Shown here in pieces: positions 1 through 5,988 of a stretch of 7,504 nucleotides of DNA (position 1 is the stretch's first letter; each line of letters starts with the position of its first letter). Source of the DNA: Thermoplasmata archaeon (GTDB lineage: Archaea; Thermoplasmatota; Thermoplasmata; UBA184). Below the pieces are notes generated by a model. The model searched no databases. It was not told the origin of the DNA and was given only the letters and a program-made list of their open reading frames with translations. A program made the position numbers and the translations under genes. Where the stretch lies: the NCBI GenBank assembly GCA_021827545.1, contig JAKAVH010000011.1, positions 1 through 7,504 on the forward strand. Reading direction: 5' to 3'.

Positions 1-141
1 CCGGGCGGCACGTTCGGCTATTCGGAGATCTTCCGACGCGCGGAGATCCGGGACTCGCTGACCGAGCTCGGCCTCGTCCGACGCTTCCTGCGTTCGGGCT
101 GGCGGCACGACCTCGCGGTGTTCCAGGCTCCGTCGAGGTGA
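1..141 (+). CDS. C-terminal fragment of an unidentified protein (5' end outside window)
   Basis: Frame 1 is open from the first base to a TGA at 139-141 and gives 46 residues, beginning PGGTFGYSEIFRR and ending HDLAVFQAPSR. The codons are strongly G/C at the third position, like the other genes here, and a hairpin follows three bases after the stop, so this looks like a genuine gene end. The stretch has the alternating charged and hydrophobic character of a folded alpha/beta C-terminus. The pattern 'GG-x-aromatic-x-Y-S ... R-x-S-L-x-E-L-G-L' loosely recalls the last strand-helix-strand of class I SAM-dependent methyltransferases, but that is a guess from a short fragment. No catalytic motif is visible, so I assign no function. 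Confidence 0.6.
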   Translation, partial: PGGTFGYSEIFRRAEIRDSLTELGLVRRFLRSGWRHDLAVFQAPSR

Positions 142-143
142 GC

Positions 144-169
144 CAGACCGCGGGGCCCGTTTCGGTCTG
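144..169 (+). terminator. Hairpin just after the first gene
   Basis: CAGACCG (144-150) and CGGTCTG (163-169) form a perfect 7-bp inverted repeat around a 12-base loop that ends in TTT. It starts three bases after the TGA at 139-141, which suits a transcript 3' end. There is no run of T after the stem, which archaeal termination usually uses, so it may instead protect the mRNA end. The rest of the gap before the CBS gene (170-269) shows no gene; a CGGCCG palindrome occurs twice there (176-181 and 197-202). Confidence 0.4.
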
Positions 170-269
170 TCGCGACGGCCGCCCGTTCGGTGAGTTCGGC
201 CGCGGGAGCCGAGGACGGTCAATTCCGCTCGACGAGCGGTCCAAATCCTGGGGGGTCGCTGAGTGATCC

Positions 270-845
270 ATGTCCGCGCGCGCGACGGCCCTGCTGCGCC
301 CGGCCCATTCGACCGGGCCGGCCCGACGACCCACGATATCTCTCCCGCAGATCCCGCTGGCCTACAACGTTCCCGTGGCCGACGTCATGAGCCGGGAGCC
401 CGTGACCATCGGCCCCGACGCGACCCTCTTCGATGCGCTCGTCCTGATGCGGATCCATGACGTGACCGGGCTCCCGGTGATCGAGACGTCCGGTGAGATC
501 GTGGGGGTCCTGAGCCAGAAGGACCTCGCTCGAAGCCTCGCCATCCCGGTGAACCTGCCCGATGTGACGAGCCTCCTCGATATCCTGATGATCGGGATGG
601 ATCGGCAGCCCGCGGACCTCCTGGCCCGGCTGAAGCGCGCGCTCGAAGAGGCGGCGGTGCGCGAGGCGATGGCGCGCCCTCCGTTCGTCGTCGGGGCCGA
701 CGCTTCGCTGGAGCTCGCGATGGAGGTCATGGCCGAACACGGGTTGAGCCGTCTGCCGGTCGTGGAGGGGCGCAAGCTCGTCGGTATCGTGACCCCGACC
801 GACCTCATCCGGGCGGCGCTGCGGCCGGTCCGCCGGCGCGACTAG
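270..845 (+). CDS. Two-CBS-domain (Bateman module) protein
   Basis: This 191-residue soluble protein consists almost entirely of two CBS domains. CBS1 spans about residues 34-91 and opens VADVMSREPVTIGPDATL. CBS2 spans about 128-186 and opens VREAMARPPFVVGADASL. Each ends with the family signature, VGVLSQKDL at 79-87 and VGIVTPTDL at 171-179, whose S/T-x-x-D element contacts the ribose of bound adenine nucleotides in known Bateman modules. A charged helical linker (about 92-127) joins them. No enzyme or DNA-binding domain is attached, so the likely role is a small adenylate-sensing regulator with an unknown partner. The ATG at 270 gives the longest frame and has only a G-rich stretch about 12-18 bases upstream. 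The first 33 residues are low in complexity. An in-frame GTG at 375, just after a TATA-like GATATC (334-339), would start right at CBS1 and is a credible alternative. The gene stands alone. Confidence 0.9.
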   Translation: MSARATALLRPAHSTGPARRPTISLPQIPLAYNVPVADVMSREPVTIGPDATLFDALVLMRIHDVTGLPVIETSGEIVGVLSQKDLARSLAIPVNLPDVTSLLDILMIGMDRQPADLLARLKRALEEAAVREAMARPPFVVGADASLELAMEVMAEHGLSRLPVVEGRKLVGIVTPTDLIRAALRPVRRRD

Positions 846-986
846 CACGGAAGACGACCGACCCCGGCTCTGGGCAGGACCCCTCACTCGGTCCGGGTCG
901 GCCTCCCCGACCGCCGATCGAGAGCGTGGGACCACGTGGGGTGCTCGGGAACTGTTCGGTTGAAAGAAAGGCAGGGAAGAGGTTGA

Positions 987-1010
987 ACCCTCCCGCGTTC
1001 GCGGGAGGGT
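987..1010. terminator. Strong symmetric hairpin between convergent genes
   Basis: ACCCTCCCGCG (987-997) and CGCGGGAGGGT (1000-1010) are perfect 11-base inverted arms with TT between them, which folds as a 10-bp stem with a GTTC tetraloop. It is symmetric, so it can act on transcripts from either side. It lies about 140 bases past the CBS stop and about 60 bases past the beta-helix stop. Neither strand has a clear downstream U-tract; the nearest is TTTT at 1025-1028 on the + strand. A terminator or mRNA-end barrier is the simplest reading, but a protein-binding palindrome cannot be excluded. Confidence 0.5.
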
Positions 1011-1041
1011 GGGGCGCCGAGGGCTTTTCCCCAGGCGGACC

Positions 1042-1060
1042 CCGCCGTTCCGACCGGCGG
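1042..1060 (-). terminator. Hairpin after the beta-helix gene stop
   Basis: CCGCCG (1042-1047) and CGGCGG (1055-1060) form a 6-bp stem with a 7-base loop. It begins 8 bases beyond the minus-strand TGA at 1071-1069, where a 3'-end structure for the beta-helix gene would be expected. No U-tract follows, so its role as a terminator is only suggested by position. Confidence 0.3.
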
Positions 1061-1068
1061 TTCGGAGC

Positions 1069-2175
1069 TCAGCAGGTCCGGACCGAAACCCCCACGTGCC
1101 CCTGCAGCCCGAAGATCTGAGTGTTGGACGCGTCGCAGAGCCAGACTCCGATCGAATCCGCCGAGATCGTGTCGTACGAGACGGTCGTGTTCAGCAGGAC
1201 CGGTGCGTTGGGCTCGCCCGGCGCAGCCTCGGCGACGACCTCGATGCCCGTCGGAACGGTCGGGTCGTTCGGAGGTCCCTCAAAGCCGTTCTTTGCGATC
1301 GCGTTCGAGCGGAGCGTGTTATTCCAGACCCGGTCGCCCGGAGCGTTGCTGTGGAGGACGATGCCGGGGATGATGCTCTCGTAGATCGTGTTGTGGGCGA
1401 CGAGATTGTCCCACGCGACGGTGTTGGGAGTGTCGGCGGCCACGACGATGCCGCCCACGAACGGGCCCATCCCCGGCGTGTTGCCGACGACGAGGTTCCC
1501 CCGCACGATGTTGTTCCCGACCCCGGCGCCCGGGTTGTAGGCGGCCACGACGATCCCGCAACCGAAGGCGTTGTCGATGACCCGGTTCCCCGTGACCACG
1601 TTGTCGGTCGAGTTGTGCAGCACGCCCGGGGCGAGGGCCGCCGGGTCGAGGGGACCGTCGTCCGAGATTCCGATCCCGCCGTCCGCCATGTTGTACTGTA
1701 CGCTGTTGTCCCGGACGATCACGTGGGTCGCTCCGGTAAGCTGGATCGCCTTGTCCTCGAGGATGCACGGCATCGTCCCGCACTTGTGCGATGCGATCCC
1801 GTTGTGGGCGATCAGGCTGTACTGGATCGTGACCCCCCAGGTGTTCTGCACGAAGATCCCGTGGTCGTTCGCATACCGCACGGTGACTCCCGTGATCAGC
1901 ACGTGCGAGGCCCCGGGTCCGACGTACACGCCGACGTCACAGCCGCTCGCATTGATCGTTCCCTGGATCTTCTCGTTCGAGTGGGCGATGACCTTAGCGG
2001 TCAACCCCGTGGTGCCGGCGCTCTGGCACATGACCCCGTTCGACGTGCTCATCGGTTGGGCGGCAGCCCCCCCAGAGAGCAACGGGAACAGCAGTCCTGC
2101 CGTCGCCAAGATCAACATCGTTCCCACTACGGTCGCCCTCGATACTCTCCGCGTCCTGAACAGCCCGGTCGGCAT
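1069..2175 (-). CDS. Secreted right-handed parallel beta-helix protein, NosD-like
   Basis: This 368-residue exported protein has an N-terminal signal or anchor: basic RTRRVSR at 7-13, a hydrophobic core at about 14-36, and an Ala-rich end (GGAAAQ, 35-40). From about residue 85 onward it is built of repeated short strands with Asn, Gly and Asp turns, such as HVLITGVTVRYANDHGIFV, THVIVRDNSVQYN, DNVVTGNRVIDN, NIVRGNLVVGN and RVWNNTLRSNAI. This is the PbH1/NosD pattern of right-handed parallel beta-helices. Such proteins bind or act on polysaccharides or serve at the cell surface, and no specific substrate can be read here. Seven cysteines lie in the exported part, one being the last residue, so disulfides are likely. 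The ATG at 2175 is chosen because the charged-then-hydrophobic signal follows it directly and a G-rich GGGGGGAG lies just upstream. The frame stays open to 2319 on the minus strand, but the extra residues look non-coding. No good TATA box is visible upstream. Confidence 0.85.
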   Translation of the reverse strand: MPTGLFRTRRVSRATVVGTMLILATAGLLFPLLSGGAAAQPMSTSNGVMCQSAGTTGLTAKVIAHSNEKIQGTINASGCDVGVYVGPGASHVLITGVTVRYANDHGIFVQNTWGVTIQYSLIAHNGIASHKCGTMPCILEDKAIQLTGATHVIVRDNSVQYNMADGGIGISDDGPLDPAALAPGVLHNSTDNVVTGNRVIDNAFGCGIVVAAYNPGAGVGNNIVRGNLVVGNTPGMGPFVGGIVVAADTPNTVAWDNLVAHNTIYESIIPGIVLHSNAPGDRVWNNTLRSNAIAKNGFEGPPNDPTVPTGIEVVAEAAPGEPNAPVLLNTTVSYDTISADSIGVWLCDASNTQIFGLQGHVGVSVRTC

Positions 2176-2554
2176 GCTCCCCCCGCACGCCAGCCCAACG
2201 GTCCGGTCGCCCTCGCGGGCAAGCCAGCCAGGTCGAACGCCGGAGACCGGCGGACCCCTCGTGCAGCGCGTGGTACTCGACCTGTGTGAAGAGGCTTCCG
2301 AAAGATGCAGTCTAGGCACCCCGCCGCAGCATTCGTCCGCCGCGGTCCGCGCGAGACAGCGGGAGCGGGGCCGGGCACCTGCGTCGCTCGGTACCGCCCC
2401 CTCTCCCGGAGCGCACGGTGAGGTACCCTCAGGGCGGTGGGTCGCGTGCAGGGCAATCGATGCCCCCGCTCATCCTCGGGAGCCGGGAACTCGGCGGCCG
2501 CCCCCCCTCAACTCCGCCATTTTCCGGGTCGGCAAATTCGTCTCAAGCAAAATG
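2176..2554. other. Divergent intergenic spacer, no gene
   Basis: This spacer lies between the minus-strand beta-helix gene (start 2175) and the + strand promoter at 2555. Open frames crossing it are rich in Arg, Pro, Ser and Ala and look like antisense or non-coding translations. An inverted repeat, ACCGCCC (2393-2399) and GGGCGGT (2432-2438), flanks 32 bases, and the sequence GGTACC occurs twice (2390-2395 and 2422-2427). The only A/T-rich stretch is near 2531-2563. I see no convincing TATA box for the beta-helix gene. Confidence 0.4.
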
Positions 2555-2563
2555 GTGATATAC
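2555..2563 (+). promoter_or_regulatory. TATA-like box for the Cys/His protein gene
   Basis: GTGATATAC, preceded by A-rich AGCAAAATG, is the most A/T-rich element in this GC-rich spacer and resembles an archaeal TATA box with a purine-rich BRE. A start of transcription about 26 bases on (near 2586) would give a leader of about 65 bases before the ATG at 2650. Confidence 0.5.
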
Positions 2564-2639
2564 GTCAGGCGCGGGAGGCGGAGACCCCGGCCGCGCTCAT
2601 GTTCGCGCTCCACAAGGTCCCGCTCACCGGCGTCGTCCC

Positions 2640-2646
2640 GGGGTGA
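2640..2646 (+). promoter_or_regulatory. Ribosome binding site deciding the 2650 start
   Basis: GGGGTGA lies three bases before the ATG at 2650 and resembles the GGAGGTGA consensus; the same GGGGTG core precedes the ATG at 7298. It favours 2650 as the start over the GTG at 2643, which lies inside this site. Its TGA is also the stop of a 15-codon frame beginning at 2599. Confidence 0.5.
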
Positions 2647-2649
2647 ACG

Positions 2650-3197
2650 ATGTGCGAGGAGTGCCGCCGTTCCGACGGAGGTTCCGGCTATCCGAGACCG
2701 GAGTGGATCGTGTTCCCCACGCCGTTCGGCCCCAGCGGGCGGTCGTCGTGGTGCAAGCGGCGCGGATCGAACGAGATCCGGGCCCTCTCCGTCTCCGGAA
2801 GTACCGCTGCTCATATGCTACCGGGAGCCGTCACGCACCGTGCAACGCGATCGGAGCGTGGCGCATCGAATGGCAGTTCGTCGTCGGCCACCTCTGCGAG
2901 ATGCATCGCGACGTGGTCGCCCGGGAGGAGGGCCCCCGGGGCATCGAAGCGTGGTTGCGCGAGCTCGGAGTACGGGTCGCTCCCCGTTTTCCTCCGATCG
3001 GGGCGGTCGAAACGTGCGACTACGCTCCACGGTCGGACCGCGCGCACGCGTGCGGTCGGGTCGCCTGCTCGGTGGAGATCGTGGACGTCGCGTACGAGGT
3101 GTGCGACCCGCACCATCGGCCGCTGGTGAAGGCCCTCGCGAGCGCGCGGAAGCGGCCCTCGGACCTCTCTCCATTCCGATCCTGGTGGTGGGACTGA
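2650..3197 (+). CDS. Cys/His-rich putative zinc-binding protein, probably frameshifted
   Basis: I do not recognise the family. The ATG at 2650 has a Shine-Dalgarno (2640-2646) and begins MCEECRRSDGG, with a CxxC pair and a later WCKRR. This frame has cleaner third-position G/C up to about 2795, then turns into Arg/Ser/Thr-rich nonsense and stops at 3129. From about 2795 the convincing frame is the one ending at 3197 (continuous with a GTG at 2643). It carries two similar units: C (codon 2808), C (2841), then CEMH (2895-2906); and C (3015), C (3051), then CDPH (3102-3113). Both read C-x(10-11)-C-x(16-17)-C-x2-H and start C-[SD]-Y-A. An extra Cys sits at 3066. This looks like a duplicated zinc-finger-like module joined by a helical linker. 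The best model is one gene broken by a frameshift (sequencing error, decay or recoding). An intact gene from GTG 2643 (184 residues) is the alternative. Confidence 0.6.
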
Positions 3198-3255
3198 ACG
3201 CCGACCGGACCACGGCTGCGCGAGCGGCGTCACGGGGCCCGTCGGCCGCCCCGGT
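3198..3255. other. Short convergent gap
   Basis: These 58 bases separate the Cys/His gene (+, ends 3197) from the phosphoesterase gene (-, ends 3256). GCCGAC (3200-3205) and GTCGGC (3241-3246) can pair across the gap, and ACGGGGCCCGT (3232-3242) is a near-perfect palindrome. Either could mark shared transcript ends. There is no gene and no U-tract. Confidence 0.35.
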
Positions 3256-4257
3256 TCACGGCTTGAACATCGCTTCCATCGCGGGGAACGAGGCCGTGGA
3301 GTCGTGGCCGGTGCCCGTCCCCGGTAGGCCGAGGAGCCACTCGACCGTGCTCAGCAGGTCGTAGTGGGACGCGTCGGCACTGTAGGCCCCGACTCCCAGG
3401 GTATAGGGGCTGATCGCGACCATGTAGACCGGGCCGCCGGTAAGGCCGGCATAGCCGGCCGAGGAGCCGGTGCCGGTCGCCTCGTCGTAGACGACGAAGA
3501 TGACCGAGCTCGAGAACCAGCCGGCGGAGATCAGCTTCGGTACGAACGTCGAGAGCCATTGGTCTCCGTACGCTGCGGAGGAGGAGTGCCCGTCATCCAG
3601 GATGTTCGGAATGATGAACGTGAAGGCGGGCGGGGTCTTCGCATAGGGGTAATCCTGGACCAGGCTCGCGATCGGCACTACGTGCGTCTCGCAGACGGAG
3701 CCCACCCGGGAGCCCCCGAGATCGGAGTAGTACGAGAACGGGTTGTGCTCCTGGTGGTAGAGTCCGCTGCTCGTCGCCTGGCACGGGATCTGAGCGCTCT
3801 CCTCGTACGCGATCCAGGAGAGCCCCGCGCGCTGGAGCGATTCGCCGATGTTGCTGACCCCGTAGACGTGGTGGGCGTCCGAACCGCACTGGAGCGTCTG
3901 CCCCGAGGTGAGACCGAGGTAGTTCGGCGCGGACGGGTGGCAGAGCGCATAGTAGCCGGGGTGGTTCGGGGCGCCGATGCCTCCCCAGGCATACGTCTTC
4001 GCGAGGCTCGTCTCGTACGGCATCGGCCCATAGATGGCCGAGACCGGCTTGTTCTCCATCACGATCACGAAGACGTGCCGGATCGGCGTCGGGAAACCGA
4101 CGGAAAGCGCCGGAGCGGACGTCGGCGGTGGAGTGCCGGTCGTCGCGGCCGCCATCCCGGAGAACGACAGCGAGATGAGGATGGCGGCGAGGAGCACGAT
4201 CAGGGCGGCCGAGGTCTTGCCGACGCCGAGCCGGGGCGGGTCGCGCGAGCCGTTCAC
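3256..4257 (-). CDS. Secreted or membrane-anchored phosphoesterase (PF04185 acid phosphatase / phospholipase C type)
   Basis: This 333-residue exported hydrolase belongs to the alkaline-phosphatase-like fold family that includes AcpA-type acid phosphatases and non-specific phospholipase C. A hydrophobic signal or anchor (about 16-38) is followed by a Pro/Thr linker (40-58). The domain opens with HVFVIVMENKPVSAIYG at 61-77, matching the family's first metal/active-site strand (M-E-N). Further family-like blocks are HPSAPNYLGLTSG (107-119), YHQEHNPFSYY (167-177), IPNILDDGHS (216-225), FVVYDEATG (254-262) and YSADASHYDLLSTVEWLLG (292-310), where family members place metal and phosphate ligands. 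It probably releases phosphate from organic esters, or cleaves phospholipids, outside the cell; the substrate is not readable. The start is GTG at 4257, backed by GGAGG at 4271-4267 eight bases upstream and by the signal peptide right after it. It has its own promoter. The length suits a compact phosphatase rather than the much longer bacterial phospholipases C. Confidence 0.9.
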   Translation of the reverse strand: MNGSRDPPRLGVGKTSAALIVLLAAILISLSFSGMAAATTGTPPPTSAPALSVGFPTPIRHVFVIVMENKPVSAIYGPMPYETSLAKTYAWGGIGAPNHPGYYALCHPSAPNYLGLTSGQTLQCGSDAHHVYGVSNIGESLQRAGLSWIAYEESAQIPCQATSSGLYHQEHNPFSYYSDLGGSRVGSVCETHVVPIASLVQDYPYAKTPPAFTFIIPNILDDGHSSSAAYGDQWLSTFVPKLISAGWFSSSVIFVVYDEATGTGSSAGYAGLTGGPVYMVAISPYTLGVGAYSADASHYDLLSTVEWLLGLPGTGTGHDSTASFPAMEAMFKP

Positions 4258-4266
4258 GCCCGTTTC

Positions 4267-4271
4267 CTCCG
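4267..4271 (-). promoter_or_regulatory. Shine-Dalgarno of the phosphoesterase gene
   Basis: On the minus strand GGAGG lies nine bases before the GTG at 4257. This ideal spacing is the main reason for accepting a GTG start. Confidence 0.65.
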
Positions 4272-4308
4272 CGTCGCCGGAGCCATCGGCCCCGACGACC
4301 TTCGGGCG

Positions 4309-4329
4309 CTAGGGCCACCCGGCCCCTAG
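4309..4329 (-). promoter_or_regulatory. Operator-like palindrome at the phosphoesterase promoter
   Basis: On the + strand, CTAGGGCC (4309-4316), ACCC, then GGCCCCTAG (4321-4329) form an imperfect palindrome: the arms match apart from one extra C. It starts inside the TATA-like box (4327-4334) and runs through the expected transcription start near 4304. A dimeric repressor bound here would block the promoter. The same sequence in RNA could form only a small hairpin. Confidence 0.4.
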
Positions 4330-4334
4330 ATACA
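4327..4334 (-). promoter_or_regulatory. TATA-like box for the phosphoesterase gene
   Basis: Read on the minus strand, TGTATCTA is the only A/T-rich element upstream of the GTG start in a GC-rich region. Transcription would begin near 4304, leaving a leader of about 47 bases that contains the Shine-Dalgarno. Confidence 0.4.
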
Positions 4335-4548
4335 CCCTTGTCCCGCCGGAGGTCCCACTTCTTGGATGGCGGAGCCGCTTCGCCGCCCGCGGAGACGCTC
4401 GCTCGCCAGGAATTCGCCGGCGGCGTGTCTGTCCCACGCGTGCGGTCGACCGGCCGACGCTGCCGCTAGCGATCCGAGCTTCCGTCCCGCCTTTTCCGAG
4501 AGCCCTCGGGCCCGCGCGATTTCCGGCGACTCACCGGCGCCGTTCCCG
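4330..4548. other. Intergenic region between two minus-strand genes
   Basis: About 219 bases lie between the end of the 12-helix membrane protein gene (4549) and the phosphoesterase promoter. Overlapping open frames are antisense extensions with no protein-like composition. With a separate TATA box at its downstream edge, the region argues that the two minus-strand genes are transcribed independently. I see no RNA gene in it. Confidence 0.4.
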
Positions 4549-5988
4549 TCAGGTATCCGCAACCGGCGCCCCGGCGCGCCGGATGACGCCGTCGTAGAGC
4601 CCCCACCACGTGGTCGTGACGAACGAGACGCCGAGGACCAGGAGGCCGGCCGCGGCCACGTACCCTCCCGCCACGAGACCGGCCGAGAGGTACAGCAGCA
4701 CGCCCGCGAAGGTGGCGAGCGAGCCACCCGTGGCCATCCACCCGATCCGCAGCTGCTGCCGCATCCCGAGCAGCCGCTCCACGAGGAGGACCATCAGGAA
4801 CACCAGCATCGTGAGGTAGAACGCAACGAACAGGCGGAGCCACGCCTGGGAAGGGGTCCCGATGGCCGTCCCGTTGGTGGGTTCGGTGAGGGCGGTCAAG
4901 ACCGTGAAGACGATCAGCATCCCGAGGGGCAGGAAGCGCAGCGGGAGTCCGATCGGGCGTGGCTCGCCCTTCGGCCGCGCCGAACCGATCACGAGTGCGC
5001 CGAGCAGGAAGAGGCCGCCCAGGATCAGGAAGAGGAAGTTCGTCGCGTCGTTCAGGGCGAGGAAGGTCGGGACGCCGGGCAGTGAGGTGACCTGGGGGGG
5101 CAGGTTGCCCGGCCAGCTGGTGAACCCGAGGAGGAGCGCCATGCCGGTCTGCAGGACGAGATCGAGGCCGACCAGCACGAACCCGGCCTGGGCGAGCAGC
5201 TTCGTCCGGCCTTTGAGACGGTAGTACCCGAAGCGGACCGCAAGGAGCGACATCAATCCGGCCGGCACCGCGGTGATCATGAGGTACGAGTGCGCCCCGA
5301 TGAGCGCCGCCGCCCAGTCGTCCAAAGACATCCCCATCTCTTGGGAGGCATACTGCCCGAGAAGGGTCGGGTTGTTCCCGAACCCGAGGATCACGCCGGC
5401 GAGGTGACCCATCAGCGCCGCCACCAGCATGACGGCCCCCGTCAGCATCGCGGTCACGAACGGGAACGTTCGGCTCCGCGGCGCGCCGTCCCGCCAGACG
5501 GAGAGCATGCCCCAGAGGAACAGGATCACGATCTCGTCGAGCGCGAGGAAAGCGATGATCTGGATCCAGAGCCCGACGTTCGTCCACGGAGCCGAGGTGT
5601 TGACCAGCGCGCCCAGCGGCGAGAGGAGACCGGCGATCAGCACGCCCACCAGGATCCCCCGTCGGACGTGGACCGAGGGGATCTCGAAAAAGTCGCAGGC
5701 GACCAGCGCGGCGAGACCGACGAGGCCGGTGTTGAGCCCATGAAGGTACATCACGACCCAGTAGTAGTTCGGGGATCCCGCGCCCAGGCTCCAGTTCGAA
5801 CCGGCGCCGAACCCGGAGAACGGGTTGTTGACGAAGACGGTGCCGGCAAAGAAGATCGTGATCCAGAAGAGGAGGAACAGGGCCAACCGTCGCGGGCTGA
5901 GCCAACGGAGACGGGGGAACAGCGACCCCGCCCGCTCATCGAAGAACGACGGTGGGACGACCTCGGATCCCGGTGTCGCTGCGGTCAT
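4549..5988 (-). CDS. Twelve-helix integral membrane protein of unknown function, possibly haem-copper-oxidase-like
   Basis: This 479-residue protein has about 12 predicted membrane helices, near residues 35-53, 75-100, 111-130, 138-163, 175-204, 224-252, 264-289, 308-337, 350-368, 382-406, 416-436 and 438-468. Histidines lie in helix 2 (H83, in MYLHGLNTG), helix 5 (H195, in LMGHLAGVILGFG) and helix 6 (H233, in IGAHSYLMITA). Acidic residues D151-E152, D225 and D276 also lie in or beside helices. Twelve helices, His-Gly in helix 2 and a His-x-x-Leu-Met motif recall haem-copper oxidase subunit I and its non-catalytic relatives. The tandem His pair of helix VII and the HxH of helix X are absent, so it is not a standard oxidase; a transporter is equally possible. 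The start at 5988 is chosen because GAGGA (about 10 bases upstream) precedes it. The frame extends to 6126, but those residues are Arg/Gly-rich and unlike the rest. No neighbouring oxidase subunit genes are present. Confidence 0.8.
   Translation of the reverse strand: MTAATPGSEVVPPSFFDERAGSLFPRLRWLSPRRLALFLLFWITIFFAGTVFVNNPFSGFGAGSNWSLGAGSPNYYWVVMYLHGLNTGLVGLAALVACDFFEIPSVHVRRGILVGVLIAGLLSPLGALVNTSAPWTNVGLWIQIIAFLALDEIVILFLWGMLSVWRDGAPRSRTFPFVTAMLTGAVMLVAALMGHLAGVILGFGNNPTLLGQYASQEMGMSLDDWAAALIGAHSYLMITAVPAGLMSLLAVRFGYYRLKGRTKLLAQAGFVLVGLDLVLQTGMALLLGFTSWPGNLPPQVTSLPGVPTFLALNDATNFLFLILGGLFLLGALVIGSARPKGEPRPIGLPLRFLPLGMLIVFTVLTALTEPTNGTAIGTPSQAWLRLFVAFYLTMLVFLMVLLVERLLGMRQQLRIGWMATGGSLATFAGVLLYLSAGLVAGGYVAAAGLLVLGVSFVTTTWWGLYDGVIRRAGAPVADT

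Larger units (their letters stand above)
846..1068. other. Convergent intergenic region with several hairpins, no gene
   Basis: This gap separates two converging genes, the CBS gene ending at 845 and the beta-helix gene ending at 1069. No reading frame in it looks coding. It is rich in inverted repeats: CCGACCCCGG (858-867) against CCGGGTCGG (893-901) with one bulged base; GGTCGG (896-901) against CCGACC (907-912), which competes with the former for 896-901; the 11-bp arm pair at 987-1010; and CCGCCG (1042-1047) against CGGCGG (1055-1060). A purine-rich stretch lies at about 961-982. The region probably serves as 3' ends for both genes. Confidence 0.5.

Noticed and set aside
219..935. Minus-strand open frame opposite the CBS gene
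   Set aside because: It is Arg/His/Asp/Gly-rich antisense translation. The + strand carries two textbook CBS domains.
1009..2289. Long + strand open frame (426 codons) opposite the beta-helix gene
   Set aside because: It is rich in Asp, Arg, Val and His in the way antisense translations of GC-rich genes are. The minus strand instead shows a signal peptide and clear beta-helix repeats.
2811..3233. Minus-strand open frame of 140 codons opposite the Cys/His gene
   Set aside because: It has no motif and no ribosome binding site. The + strand frame shows a repeated Cys/His pattern and better codon usage.
1571..3364. Long + strand open frame of 597 codons
   Set aside because: It runs through the antisense of one gene, the divergent spacer and the wrong frame of the Cys/His gene. 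Its composition changes abruptly and is Arg/Pro/Ser-rich, with no domain.
4549..5988. Functional haem-copper oxidase or nitric oxide reductase catalytic subunit
   Set aside because: The paired His of helix VII and the HxH of helix X are not present, and there are no adjacent subunit genes, so only a distant resemblance is claimed.
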